Below are positions 38,112 through 45,298 of a stretch of DNA of 64,000 nucleotides, one piece after another. Each line of letters opens with the position of its first letter. Positions within the stretch are counted from its first letter, which is position 1. The DNA is from Anaerolineae bacterium (GTDB lineage: Bacteria > Chloroflexota > Anaerolineae > 4572-78 > J111), in the NCBI GenBank assembly GCA_022071955.1, contig JAJVIM010000003.1, positions 186,001 to 250,000 on the forward strand, written 5' to 3'. The position numbers and the translations under genes were made by a program. Under the pieces are notes generated by a model. It saw only the letters and a program-made list of their open reading frames with translations. It was not told the origin of the DNA and made no database searches.

Positions 38112-39563
38112 TTACGGCTGAGGGAAGAAGGTATAGCGCGCGGCGCGAAAATCGCTGCCGGTGGCGCACGTGCCGCCGCCAAACAGGTGCAGCGCGTCGT
38201 AGCCAATGCGCGGGTTACCCTGGCTGTCAAGCGCCAGCGAGGGCCGGTAGCCGCCAATCCAGTAAGCATTGGTGCAGAAATTGGGCGGCGGGATGGGAAA
38301 GTCGTTGTCGAGCACGCTGCTGGCTTCAACCGGCTGCGCCGACCACTGGCCGCCGCCAGCGTGACAGTTAACGTTGCACCACAAATACCCCAGCCCTGCG
38401 CCGCCGCTGAGTTTGTAGGCAATCCGTGGTTGGCCCGCGCCGGTCAAGGCCAGATCGGGGTACAGGCCATCGCCCTGAGGCAGGCCAAAGTGAGTCAACG
38501 TCCAGTTGCTATCGGTGAGGCAACTGCCGTTACACCAGGCGTATTGCAGCGAGTTGCCGCCCCCGCCGTCGAGACTGCCCTGGTAAAAGATCATCCGCGG
38601 CCGGCCGGCGGCATCCAATTCCATGTCCCAGCCCACATCCGGGCCATTGCCCCGATCCAGCAGGCGCACGCGCTGCCAGTTGGCGAGGCTGGCGCAATTG
38701 GCGTTACATTCCAGGTAATACAGGCCGCTGGTGTTATCAAGCGTGGTGATGTTGGCCAGCAAGCGCGGTTGGTTTTGGCTGTTAAATTTGAGCACCGGCA
38801 TTTCAAAAGTTTCGCTGGTGCTCCACTGGTCTTCCAAACCGATTTTGGTTTTGGACCAGTTGGCCGGGTTGGTGTTGCAGGCCGTATCACAGGCGGCGTA
38901 GTAAACGCCGGAGTCGTTGGGCCACTCATCGTTGTAAACCAGGCGCGGCCGCCCCAGCGCATCGAGCGCAAAGTAATGCTGCGGCTGGTCAAAAATCCCG
39001 GTGTCTGTTTTGGCCGATGCCGCGGCCAGAGTCATCGACCAGTTGGCCGGGTTGGTGCAGTTTTGGTTGCAGGCGGCGTAATGGAAGCTGTTGCCGTAGC
39101 TGCCGCTTTCGCCCACCCGGCTGGTGGTGATGAGCAGGCGCGGCTGGCCGGCCGGAGTGAGCGCCAGTTGCACTTCGTCGACGTAATCGCCCAACAAAAC
39201 GCCGTGCCAGTTGGCCGGGTTGTCGCAGCCGGTGGCGCAGTAAAAGTAGTTGGCCTGGGGGTGGCTGTTAAGCGGGCCAAAATCGGCAAAGGCAAAATGC
39301 ATGCCGCCGTTGGCATCTACCGCGGCGCTGGCGCTGTTGGTTTTGGGATTGCTTTTAAAGAATAGCCCACCTTTAGTCACTTCAACCGGGGGCGGCGGGT
39401 TGGTTGCGTCGCCGCCTTTGGTCACTGCCGGCAGATAGACTTTGAAATTCTGGCCACCGGGCGGGTTTTCTGCCGCCGCGCCGGGGGGAAAGAACAACCC
39501 GGCAGCAACAGCCAAAAATAACAGCCAGGTCACGTTTCGAAAGGTTGATAACCACAAGTTCAT
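38112..39563 (-). CDS. Secreted protein with six paired-cysteine repeats, probable beta-propeller
   Basis: 483 residues. A signal peptide (hydrophobic about 12-30, ending GAAAEN) is followed by KVYLPAVTK at 41-49. Six repeats then follow, each built around an aromatic plus two Cys about four residues apart and a Trp: YCATGCDNPANW, YAACNQNCTNPANW, YAACDTACNTNPANW, YLECNANCASLANW, YAWCNGSCLTDSNW and YLWCNVNCHAGGGQW. Between them lies a 'D..G.PR(L/I).(Y/I)' strand (DALGRPRLVY, DAAGRPRMIF, DSQGNPRIGY). This spacing suggests blades of a propeller, each pinned by a disulfide. No function can be named. It is followed by a strong terminator. Confidence 0.78.
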   Translation of the reverse strand: MNLWLSTFRNVTWLLFLAVAAGLFFPPGAAAENPPGGQNFKVYLPAVTKGGDATNPPPPVEVTKGGLFFKSNPKTNSASAAVDANGGMHFAFADFGPLNSHPQANYFYCATGCDNPANWHGVLLGDYVDEVQLALTPAGQPRLLITTSRVGESGSYGNSFHYAACNQNCTNPANWSMTLAAASAKTDTGIFDQPQHYFALDALGRPRLVYNDEWPNDSGVYYAACDTACNTNPANWSKTKIGLEDQWSTSETFEMPVLKFNSQNQPRLLANITTLDNTSGLYYLECNANCASLANWQRVRLLDRGNGPDVGWDMELDAAGRPRMIFYQGSLDGGGGNSLQYAWCNGSCLTDSNWTLTHFGLPQGDGLYPDLALTGAGQPRIAYKLSGGAGLGYLWCNVNCHAGGGQWSAQPVEASSVLDNDFPIPPPNFCTNAYWIGGYRPSLALDSQGNPRIGYDALHLFGGGTCATGSDFRAARYTFFPQP

Positions 39564-39626
39564 CTATGCTGCTCCACGGTTGGGATGTTGATGCTTGAGC
39601 CTGGCGGCCGAACGTTTGCCGCCTGC

Positions 39627-40196
39627 CTATTTGCCCGGCGTGATAAAGCTGATGGTTGAGGCGACCATATCCAGTTCGGCTTCCAGTTCCGGGGTTTCGT
39701 CCGCAACGGTCACGTGCAGGCCAAAACTGCCGGCGTCCGCTCCACCGCCGGTGTAGTAGTCGTAAGAAAAATAGCCGGCGCCGGCGCGAACCCACTTTAC
39801 GCCCGGCCGGCCGCCGATGATAAACGGGTACTCACTGATTGAGTCGGTTGGCTGTATCTGTTCAAGCGGCGCGGCAAAAAAGCTGATGTCCTGATCGGTT
39901 TCAACGCCGGGGATACCGAGCGTCCAGCTTTCCAGCACGCTGCCCATACCCGGTTCCACGGCAGTTGGCCGCCAGGCAGGCGGCAGCCGAAACGATACAT
40001 GCTCGCCGGTAACTGTTTGCCAGCCGGCCAGGGCGGGGTTATCGGGTTGGCTGTTGGATACAGAAATCTCTGCCGCAGACGACGTGTTGGCCGTTTCTAG
40101 ACCGGCCGCCGTCGATTGGGCCGGTTTGCAGGCCGACAAGGCAGGCAAGGCCAGCAACAGCAATAAAATTCCAAACGTAAAAATTCTGTGTTTCAT
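39627..40196 (-). CDS. Lipoprotein of unknown function
   Basis: 189 residues. The signal peptide ends with the lipobox LSAC (Cys22), so the protein is lipid-anchored outside the membrane. A Ser/Thr/Ala-rich spacer of about 35 residues precedes a compact beta-rich domain (WQTVTGEHVSFRLPPAWRPTAVEPGMG ... SISEYPFIIGGRPGVKWVRAGAGYFSYDYYTGG). I do not recognise the domain. The gene has GAGGAG just upstream and is driven by the box-A promoter at 40225-40270 shared with two other genes. It and the next gene are 63 nt apart and may be co-transcribed. Confidence 0.75.
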   Translation of the reverse strand: MKHRIFTFGILLLLLALPALSACKPAQSTAAGLETANTSSAAEISVSNSQPDNPALAGWQTVTGEHVSFRLPPAWRPTAVEPGMGSVLESWTLGIPGVETDQDISFFAAPLEQIQPTDSISEYPFIIGGRPGVKWVRAGAGYFSYDYYTGGGADAGSFGLHVTVADETPELEAELDMVASTISFITPGK

Positions 40197-40224
40197 AAAA
40201 ATTTCTCCTCAAATTATCTGTTCT

Positions 40225-40288
40225 CAGTTTATTGCGGCAGTTGTTTTCCCTCATCGGGGAAAATACGCAGATTGCATTGTGATTGTAC
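40225..40288 (-). promoter_or_regulatory. Shared promoter module, copy A (lipoprotein gene)
   Basis: On the minus strand: a GTAC site (40285-40288), 14 nt, the 20-bp box CTGCGTATTTTCCCCGATGA (40251-40270), exactly 17 nt, and AATAAACTG (40225-40233) as the -10. No TTGACA is present; the box occupies the -35 position and extends upstream, as expected for an activator site. The expected start near 40220 leaves a leader of about 24 nt. Confidence 0.75.
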
Positions 40289-40334
40289 TCAAAACCGGCC
40301 GGCTACCTTTGCCGGGGGCTGTTTCAGTATCAGG

Positions 40335-41975
40335 TTAGTTCATGCCGTTTGGAACATGAATCAGCCCCACATTAGTCTCACCCTCAAAGGCAAACTCGGC
40401 TTCGGCTTTTTGGGTGTAGAACCGGCCAAGACTGAACCCATATTTAGCCGCCATATCCCAATCAAAGCGAAAACTATGCAAATCCGAACCCGGCCGGTAG
40501 CCCTCGTGGAGGTGATAAAACACGGTTACCCAGTGGTTTTGGGCCAGAACCAGCGGCGGAACGGAAGGGCAGTTGAGCAAAGCCCGGTCGGCCGGTTGGT
40601 CACGCACCTGCAAATCCAGCGATACCCGCACCTTGTTGACCGCGATTTTCAATGTTCCATCCGAAACCATCAGCCGACCGGGGGTGGTTTCGGTACTGAT
40701 GGGACAGGCGGCCGCCAGCGGGGTGTAATGATAGGCCTCATAATCCAGCGTGTCGTTGGTCCCCGACATCATAAAACCGCCGTCGGGATAAAATTGAACT
40801 TTTATCGTTTCAGGCTTATCAGAAATTGTGCTGTCTTGACTATGATAGGCAGATTTGGTGATCACATATGACCAGAAATGAACCTCAAAGGTGAGGCAAT
40901 TGGGCGCCCGGTTGTACGCTTCTTCCAGTTTGTCGGGGGCGATTTGGGCTTTTAGGGCCGGTTTTGTCTCGATGATGTGCGTCCAGAACAGCACGTTGTA
41001 AACATAACGAGGCTCGTTGTTCAGGCAGCGATCAATGGACCGGTTCAACTTTCGCAGCACCGAGGCCCCCAACTCCCGATCCGGCTCGGTGGTGAACGCA
41101 TCAGAAAAAACATACTTCAGCGGATCTATTGCTTTGGCCGGCGCGGGCGAGCCGGCAGGTTGCCCGGCCTGGTTGAGCGGCACACTGACCTGCTGCGTTT
41201 TAACCGCGCTGCTGCTACCACCACCGGCCTGGGTCAGCGAGGTTCCGGTCGCCATCGTTACGGTCAGTTGCCCGCCCGGCTGCGCCTGCGCCAGCGCCGT
41301 GGAACCGAGGGTCACTTCTGCGCCGTTGAGCGTGAGTGACAGCAACTCTTCCGGGCTGGGATTGATGACAATCAACCCGCTGCTGCCCGCTTTGTCCACG
41401 CCGGGAATCGGATTGCTTTCAAATTGCAGGCCGGGCAGCACAAGTGTAGTTGTCAGGCCGGTTTGGTTTTCAAAGAGCGTGATGTTGGTGATCTGGACAT
41501 TGCCCACAGCCAGAATATTCAACGCCTGATCGGGCAGGTCAGAATCGGCCCGCAGGCGTAGCCAGGCGATGCTCCATTGCTGCGGGTCGGCCCCGGTTGA
41601 CGTTAAACTCAAGCTCTTTACCCCGGTCAGGTCGGACATCGAGCCGGGCTGGTGGGTTGTTGTTGCGCCGGCCTCGGGCTGCACCGCAACCTGCCCGTTA
41701 GCAACGCACAGTTGATTAAAGCCGGTGGTCGCGCAGGTTTGCTGCACTTTTTGCAGCATTGCGGCATAGGGGCCGGCCGGGGTAGTGTTGCTGCCGCTTT
41801 TGAGCAACAGCGGCAGGTAAACCTGATGTCCCTGGTTATTCCCCGGTGGAATTTCGGCGGCCGCCGGGACGGCGGACAGGGCCATCAGACTCACAAGGGC
41901 GATGAATAGGCCCAGCCCGGCAGCCAGGCGGAGAACAAGCGCTGCTCCTTTTTTGATCAAAAATTTCTGGTTCAT
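40335..41975 (-). CDS. Secreted protein of unknown function
   Basis: 546 residues from ATG 41975, which has AGGAG upstream and begins a clear signal peptide (hydrophobic about 11-40, ending VPAAAE). A further upstream reading would run through the promoter and is rejected. HQVYLPLLLKSG at 50-61 matches the 'VYLP' motif of two other secreted proteins here. The mature part has a beta-rich region (residues about 100-240, SLSLTSTGADPQQWSIAWLRLRADSD) and a C-terminal part with several Cys and aromatic clusters (FEVHFWSYVITKS, HWVTVFYHLHEGYRPG). No family is recognised. It is controlled by promoter copy B. Confidence 0.75.
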   Translation of the reverse strand: MNQKFLIKKGAALVLRLAAGLGLFIALVSLMALSAVPAAAEIPPGNNQGHQVYLPLLLKSGSNTTPAGPYAAMLQKVQQTCATTGFNQLCVANGQVAVQPEAGATTTHQPGSMSDLTGVKSLSLTSTGADPQQWSIAWLRLRADSDLPDQALNILAVGNVQITNITLFENQTGLTTTLVLPGLQFESNPIPGVDKAGSSGLIVINPSPEELLSLTLNGAEVTLGSTALAQAQPGGQLTVTMATGTSLTQAGGGSSSAVKTQQVSVPLNQAGQPAGSPAPAKAIDPLKYVFSDAFTTEPDRELGASVLRKLNRSIDRCLNNEPRYVYNVLFWTHIIETKPALKAQIAPDKLEEAYNRAPNCLTFEVHFWSYVITKSAYHSQDSTISDKPETIKVQFYPDGGFMMSGTNDTLDYEAYHYTPLAAACPISTETTPGRLMVSDGTLKIAVNKVRVSLDLQVRDQPADRALLNCPSVPPLVLAQNHWVTVFYHLHEGYRPGSDLHSFRFDWDMAAKYGFSLGRFYTQKAEAEFAFEGETNVGLIHVPNGMN

Positions 41976-42047
41976 AACTGATGATCTCCTGAATTTCATT
42001 AAATTGGGTCTGGATTTTTTTGAAAAAGCTTTACCATAAACAAGCCC

Positions 42048-42111
42048 CAGTCTATACCCATAAAACGGCTTTTTCGTCGGGGAAAATACGCAGGCGAGAC
42101 GAGCACAGTAC
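42048..42111 (-). promoter_or_regulatory. Shared promoter module, copy B (secreted protein gene)
   Basis: On the minus strand: GGGTACTG with GTAC at 42108-42111, 14 nt, CTGCGTATTTTCCCCGACGA (42074-42093; one base different from copies A and C), exactly 17 nt, and TATAGACTG (42048-42056). TAAATATGG precedes the GTAC site as in copy C. The leader to ATG 41975 is about 66 nt. Confidence 0.78.
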
Positions 42112-42231
42112 CCATATTTAAAGATGTCGGCTAAAACAATCTCATTTTTGGCCGTGGAGGTCGCTTCGCCAGCTTTGCTGACTCCCAACAGCATTCTTCA
42201 TCACTTACCATTCAACCACTCCCCGGGTATT

Positions 42232-42414
42232 AACCTGAGTTCGGGAATTCTCTTAAATGTCATTCTCTAAACGACCGCAGGGAGTGACACTTGCGCCTGC
42301 GCGCAGTGCAGATGAGAATCCCCCTTTTTAGGCTAATTTTGCCGGCAAAAGCGAAGATTCTTCGTCGCTACGCTCCTCAGAATGACGGTTGTGATTAATT
42401 TCCGAACTCAGGTT
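42232..42414. repeat. Imperfect palindromic repeat, GTCATTCTGA family, copy 3, with 18-bp inverted flanks
   Basis: The core runs from GTCATTCTCTAAACGACC (42259) to GCTCCTCAGAATGAC (42386). It is enclosed by AACCTGAGTTCGGGAATT (42232-42249) and its reverse complement with one mismatch (42397-42414). An inner segment with CACTTGCGCCTGC is also found in inverted form near 63885-63897. No transposase or open frame is inside. Confidence 0.78.
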
Positions 42415-42466
42415 ATTAGAAACGGCGCCGACAAACTGTTCCCCGCAGCTCCCGGTGGACAAAAAA

Positions 42467-42499
42467 AGCCCTGCCTGATAGCAAAAATCAGGCAGGGCT
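42467..42499 (-). terminator. Rho-independent terminator of the oxidase-cupin operon
   Basis: A perfect 12-bp stem (AGCCCTGCCTGA, 42467-42478, and its reverse complement 42488-42499) with a 9-nt loop. On the minus strand it is followed by a run of seven T. It lies 50 nt after the cupin stop. Confidence 0.88.
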
Positions 42500-42549
42500 G
42501 GTTATCGTCAACAATAATCCGCCGGGCGGATTGTCATTTATCGAGGTGT

Positions 42550-43038
42550 TTAGCGGGAAGGCAACACCAGTTCGGTGTCGTATTTCTCGTTCAGGGCCAT
42601 GATCCGGCTCATATCCCGCGGCGGCCAAACCGGTTCGGCCTCGATGAGCTGAGCCAGTTCGGCAAAATATTTGTCTATCCCGGCCGGCGCGCAGATCACC
42701 AGAAAACGCACCGGTTCCGGCGACTCGTTGCGATAGGTGTGGACGACGCCCGCCGGCACAGTGATAGTTGTCCCTGCCACGCCGATTACCTCCTGCCCGT
42801 CCACAGTAAACGTGAGACTGCCCGTTAGCAGATAAAAAACTTCCACATATTTGTGACGATGCGGCACCGGGCTGGGGCCGCCAGGCGCAATTTCGTATTC
42901 AATAACGGTAAGCTGGCCGGCGGTATCATCGCCGGAAACTTTAACGGTGGCGGTATTGCTCAACAAGGGAATAACCTGACCCTGGCCGGGCAGCAGCACC
43001 GCCCCGGTTTCTTCAAAAAGTTGGGGGGTGGATGACAT
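42550..43038 (-). CDS. Cupin-domain protein
   Basis: 162 residues forming one cupin barrel. Metal ligands are His60, His62 and Glu66 in PHRHKYVEVFYLLTG and His100 in VPAGVVHTYRN, all present. Pro/Gly turns are at the expected places. The function is open: quercetinase-like dioxygenases, isomerases and sensors share this fold. It starts 22 nt after the flavin oxidase stop, so it is co-transcribed with it and may act on the same small molecule. Confidence 0.85.
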   Translation of the reverse strand: MSSTPQLFEETGAVLLPGQGQVIPLLSNTATVKVSGDDTAGQLTVIEYEIAPGGPSPVPHRHKYVEVFYLLTGSLTFTVDGQEVIGVAGTTITVPAGVVHTYRNESPEPVRFLVICAPAGIDKYFAELAQLIEAEPVWPPRDMSRIMALNEKYDTELVLPSR

Positions 43039-43060
43039 TCTTGTGACTCCTTTTTTGTTT

Positions 43061-44464
43061 TTACAGGCCCCGCTCGGTTTGGGCGGCGGGTTTGATATTT
43101 TGATTAAAGCGGAAAAAGTTGGTCGGGTCGTATTTGTTTTTCAGCGCGACCAGCCGCTCATAATTGGCGCGATAGGCGTCGCGGACGGCCGCTTCACCTT
43201 CATAGCCCATAAAGTTGACATACAAACCCCGGCTGGCAAACGGCTGCATTCGGGCCAGCGATTCTTTGGCCCAGGCGATGTGCGCCGCTCCATCGCCCTC
43301 TTCCCAACCGGCGGCGTTGACAATGGCGTAGTGCGTTTCCCGCAAGGCAAAGGCCGTTTCCTGGGCAGGCACGCGGGTTGCCGCACCGTGCACGTGGTGA
43401 ATCACAATGGCGGTGAACGGCGAGGTAACGGCCTGCGCGCAGGCAATGAGCGCATCGAGGGCGTCGTCGCCGGGCTGTTTGAGCGAGTAAGCGGTATCGT
43501 GATAATTCCGGCCATCCGGCGCGGCCGGATCGAGCAAAGCCAGCAATTCACTGTAAGCCATCGGCTTAATGGTGTCAACCAGCGGCTGGCCAAATTGCCG
43601 CAGCGGAGCCAGCAGCCGTTCGCCCGCGGCCAGGTCTTCGCCGCAATAGCAGGCAATGAGCATAATGGCCGGGCCAATCTCCGGCAGGGTAGCCAGCACG
43701 GCGTACACAGTCAGTTCATCGGGCGCGGCGCTGCTAAAATCGCGGTAAAAACGCATCACGGCTTGAGCGTTGGCCTGTGAATGAATGACCATTCCGGCCA
43801 GCACCGGCCCAACCGGGTGCAGTTGGTACTCGATGGCGGTGACAATGCCAAAATTGCCGCCCCCGCCGCGCAGCGCCCAGAATAAATCGGCGTTGGCGGT
43901 AGCGCTCACGGTGAGCAGCCGGCCGGCGGCGGTGACCACCTCAAAGGCGCGAACGTTATCGATAATGAGGCCGTACTTGCCCATCAGCCAGCCAATGCCG
44001 CCCCCCAGAGTAGCCCCGCCCAACCCGTTACCGGAACAGGTGCCGGTAGTCGTCACTAAGCCGTAGGGTTCAACGGCCCGGACAAACTCGCCCAGTGTCA
44101 GGCCGGGTTCGGCGCGGGCAATACGCCGGGCCGGATCGACCGTCACCTGCTTCATCTGCGACAGGTCGATCACCAGCCCGTCGTCAATCAGGGCCAGGCC
44201 ATTGGTATTGTGCCCGCCGCTGCGCACCGACACCGGCAGATGATAGCTGCGGGCAAAAGTAACGGCCTGGGCCACATCCTGGCTGGTTTGACAGCGCACA
44301 ATTAGCGCCGGGTATCGGTCAACGGCGCCGTTCCACAGTTGACGGGCGCCGTCGTAACCGGCCTGACCCGGTCGCAGCAACTCACCGCTCAAGCCGGCCC
44401 GCAAGGTCGCCAGATCGGCTTCAGTATAAACAGAGGCTTTGTTGATTGCAGAGGTTTCTAACAT
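43061..44464 (-). CDS. Berberine-bridge-enzyme-like FAD oxidase, predicted bicovalent flavin
   Basis: 467 residues. It is a PCMH-type FAD-binding domain followed by a substrate domain and the BBE tail (YDPTNFFRFNQNI). His85 in SVRSGGHNTNG and Cys143 in GTCSGNGLGGATLGGGIG occupy the two positions that bind FAD covalently in enzymes such as GOOX and BBE. Known relatives oxidise sugars, alkaloids or nicotine derivatives with O2. There is no signal peptide, so it is cytoplasmic. It shares an operon with a cupin and is controlled by promoter copy C. Confidence 0.88.
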   Translation of the reverse strand: MLETSAINKASVYTEADLATLRAGLSGELLRPGQAGYDGARQLWNGAVDRYPALIVRCQTSQDVAQAVTFARSYHLPVSVRSGGHNTNGLALIDDGLVIDLSQMKQVTVDPARRIARAEPGLTLGEFVRAVEPYGLVTTTGTCSGNGLGGATLGGGIGWLMGKYGLIIDNVRAFEVVTAAGRLLTVSATANADLFWALRGGGGNFGIVTAIEYQLHPVGPVLAGMVIHSQANAQAVMRFYRDFSSAAPDELTVYAVLATLPEIGPAIMLIACYCGEDLAAGERLLAPLRQFGQPLVDTIKPMAYSELLALLDPAAPDGRNYHDTAYSLKQPGDDALDALIACAQAVTSPFTAIVIHHVHGAATRVPAQETAFALRETHYAIVNAAGWEEGDGAAHIAWAKESLARMQPFASRGLYVNFMGYEGEAAVRDAYRANYERLVALKNKYDPTNFFRFNQNIKPAAQTERGL

Positions 44465-44541
44465 TGAATTGTCTCCTTCTTTACTGTGAGGGGTCAGCCC
44501 TAACGAAATTTATCGGGCCAAACCGCCTTTGGGATTTTTCA

Positions 44542-44607
44542 CAGTTTATACAAAAGACCCGGTAAGCTCATCGGGGAAAATACGCAGATGGCGAATCTGC
44601 TCAGTAC
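44542..44607 (-). promoter_or_regulatory. Shared promoter module, copy C (flavin oxidase-cupin operon)
   Basis: On the minus strand: GGGTACTG with GTAC at 44604-44607, 16 nt, CTGCGTATTTTCCCCGATGA (44568-44587; identical to copy A), exactly 17 nt, and TATAAACTG (44542-44550). The leader is about 72 nt to ATG 44464. The same site lies about 110 nt upstream of the divergent selenoprotein gene and could regulate it too. Confidence 0.8.
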
Positions 44608-44695
44608 CCATATTTTGCCTCCCCGCGCCCGGTTAATATTTCTGTAACTTTTTGGGGATATAAAAACCGTAGACTTTTGAACCAGAGGAGAATAA

Positions 44696-45262
44696 ATGAT
44701 TCAGTTGACATCCATTGCCCGGCGCTGGCTGCCGGCCGTTGCCGTGCTGGCGCTGGCCGGCTGTGGTGCAGCGACCACACCCGCCGATACGTCGCGGCCC
44801 GGCCCAACTCCCACCGAACCCGTCGCCGCGGCCACGCCCACCGATACCCCGCCCCCACCAACCATCGCACCCACAGATACCCCTGTGCCGGAGCCGCCCG
44901 CGGCCATGCCCGAATTTCGGCCATCAACGCGCACGGCGCTGGCAGCCACCGATCCGGCTACCGTGGCGCTGGCTTCCGGCAAAGTACAGTTGGTTGAGTT
45001 TTTTGCTTTTTGGTGACCGACCTGCCGCGCAATGGCGCCCGTCGTGCACGGGCTTGAGGAATTGTATGGCGAGCAGATCAATTTTGCCTATCTGGATGTG
45101 GACGACCCGGCCACGCTGGAATTTCGGCAAACGTTGGGCCGCCGCGCCCAGCCGGAATTTTACCTGCTGGACGCCGAAGGCAATGTGTTACAGCAGTGGT
45201 TTGGCTCGGTGCCGCCCGCCGAATTTCAGGCGGCTTTCGCCGAGGCGTTAACCGACAAATAA
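44696..45262 (+). CDS. Probable selenocysteine-containing thioredoxin-like lipoprotein (TGA at codon 107 read as Sec)
   Basis: 188 residues if the in-frame TGA at 45014-45016 is read through. The start has AGAGGAG at 44684-44690. A signal peptide with lipobox LAGC (Cys22) and a Pro/Thr-rich linker lead to a thioredoxin fold. The strand LVEFFAFW is followed by TGA-Pro-Thr-Cys, then RAMAPVVHGLEELYG, FAYLDVDDPATLEF, the cis-Pro loop AQPEFYLLD and a final helix. TGA thus replaces exactly the first Cys of the active-site CxxC, giving UxxC with Cys110. A SECIS-like hairpin starts 20 nt later. TGA is a normal stop in other genes here. The alternative, a nonsense mutation, would need to hit this one codon by chance. 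Confidence 0.82.
45037..45053 (+). promoter_or_regulatory. Candidate bacterial SECIS hairpin
   Basis: Six-bp stem GCCCGT/ACGGGC with loop CGTGC. The apical loop starts 26 nt after the TGA and has G as its second base. Published criteria for bacterial SECIS elements ask for a stem of 4-16 bp, a small loop with G in the first two positions, and 16-37 nt from the TGA; all are met. An alternative weaker hairpin is GCGC-AATG-GCGC at 45027-45038. Confidence 0.65.
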
Positions 45263-45266
45263 AAAA

Positions 45267-45297
45267 GCGGCGCGGATAAATTCCGCGCCGCTTTTTT
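45267..45297. terminator. Bidirectional rho-independent terminator
   Basis: A 9-bp stem GCGGCGCGG/CCGCGCCGC with loop ATAAATT, preceded by six A and followed by six T. It serves both the selenoprotein gene (stop 45262) and the convergent cinA (stop 45299). Confidence 0.92.
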
Positions 45298-45298
45298 A

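Larger units (their letters stand above)
41976..42549. other. Non-coding stretch with promoter, palindromic element and terminator
   Basis: From left to right it holds the leader and promoter copy B of the secreted-protein gene (42048-42111), a palindromic element with its own inverted flanks (42232-42414), and the terminator of the cupin gene (42467-42499). I see no gene in it. Confidence 0.7.

Noticed and set aside
42232..42414. Insertion sequence
   Set aside because: Terminal inverted repeats are present, but the element is only 183 bp, has no open frame, and shows no clear target-site duplication.
44696..45016. Reading the thioredoxin-like gene as a truncated 106-residue lipoprotein plus a separate downstream gene at 45032
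   Set aside because: The two parts are in the same frame and together make one thioredoxin fold. The break is a single TGA at the redox Cys position, and the second part has no ribosome-binding site of its own.
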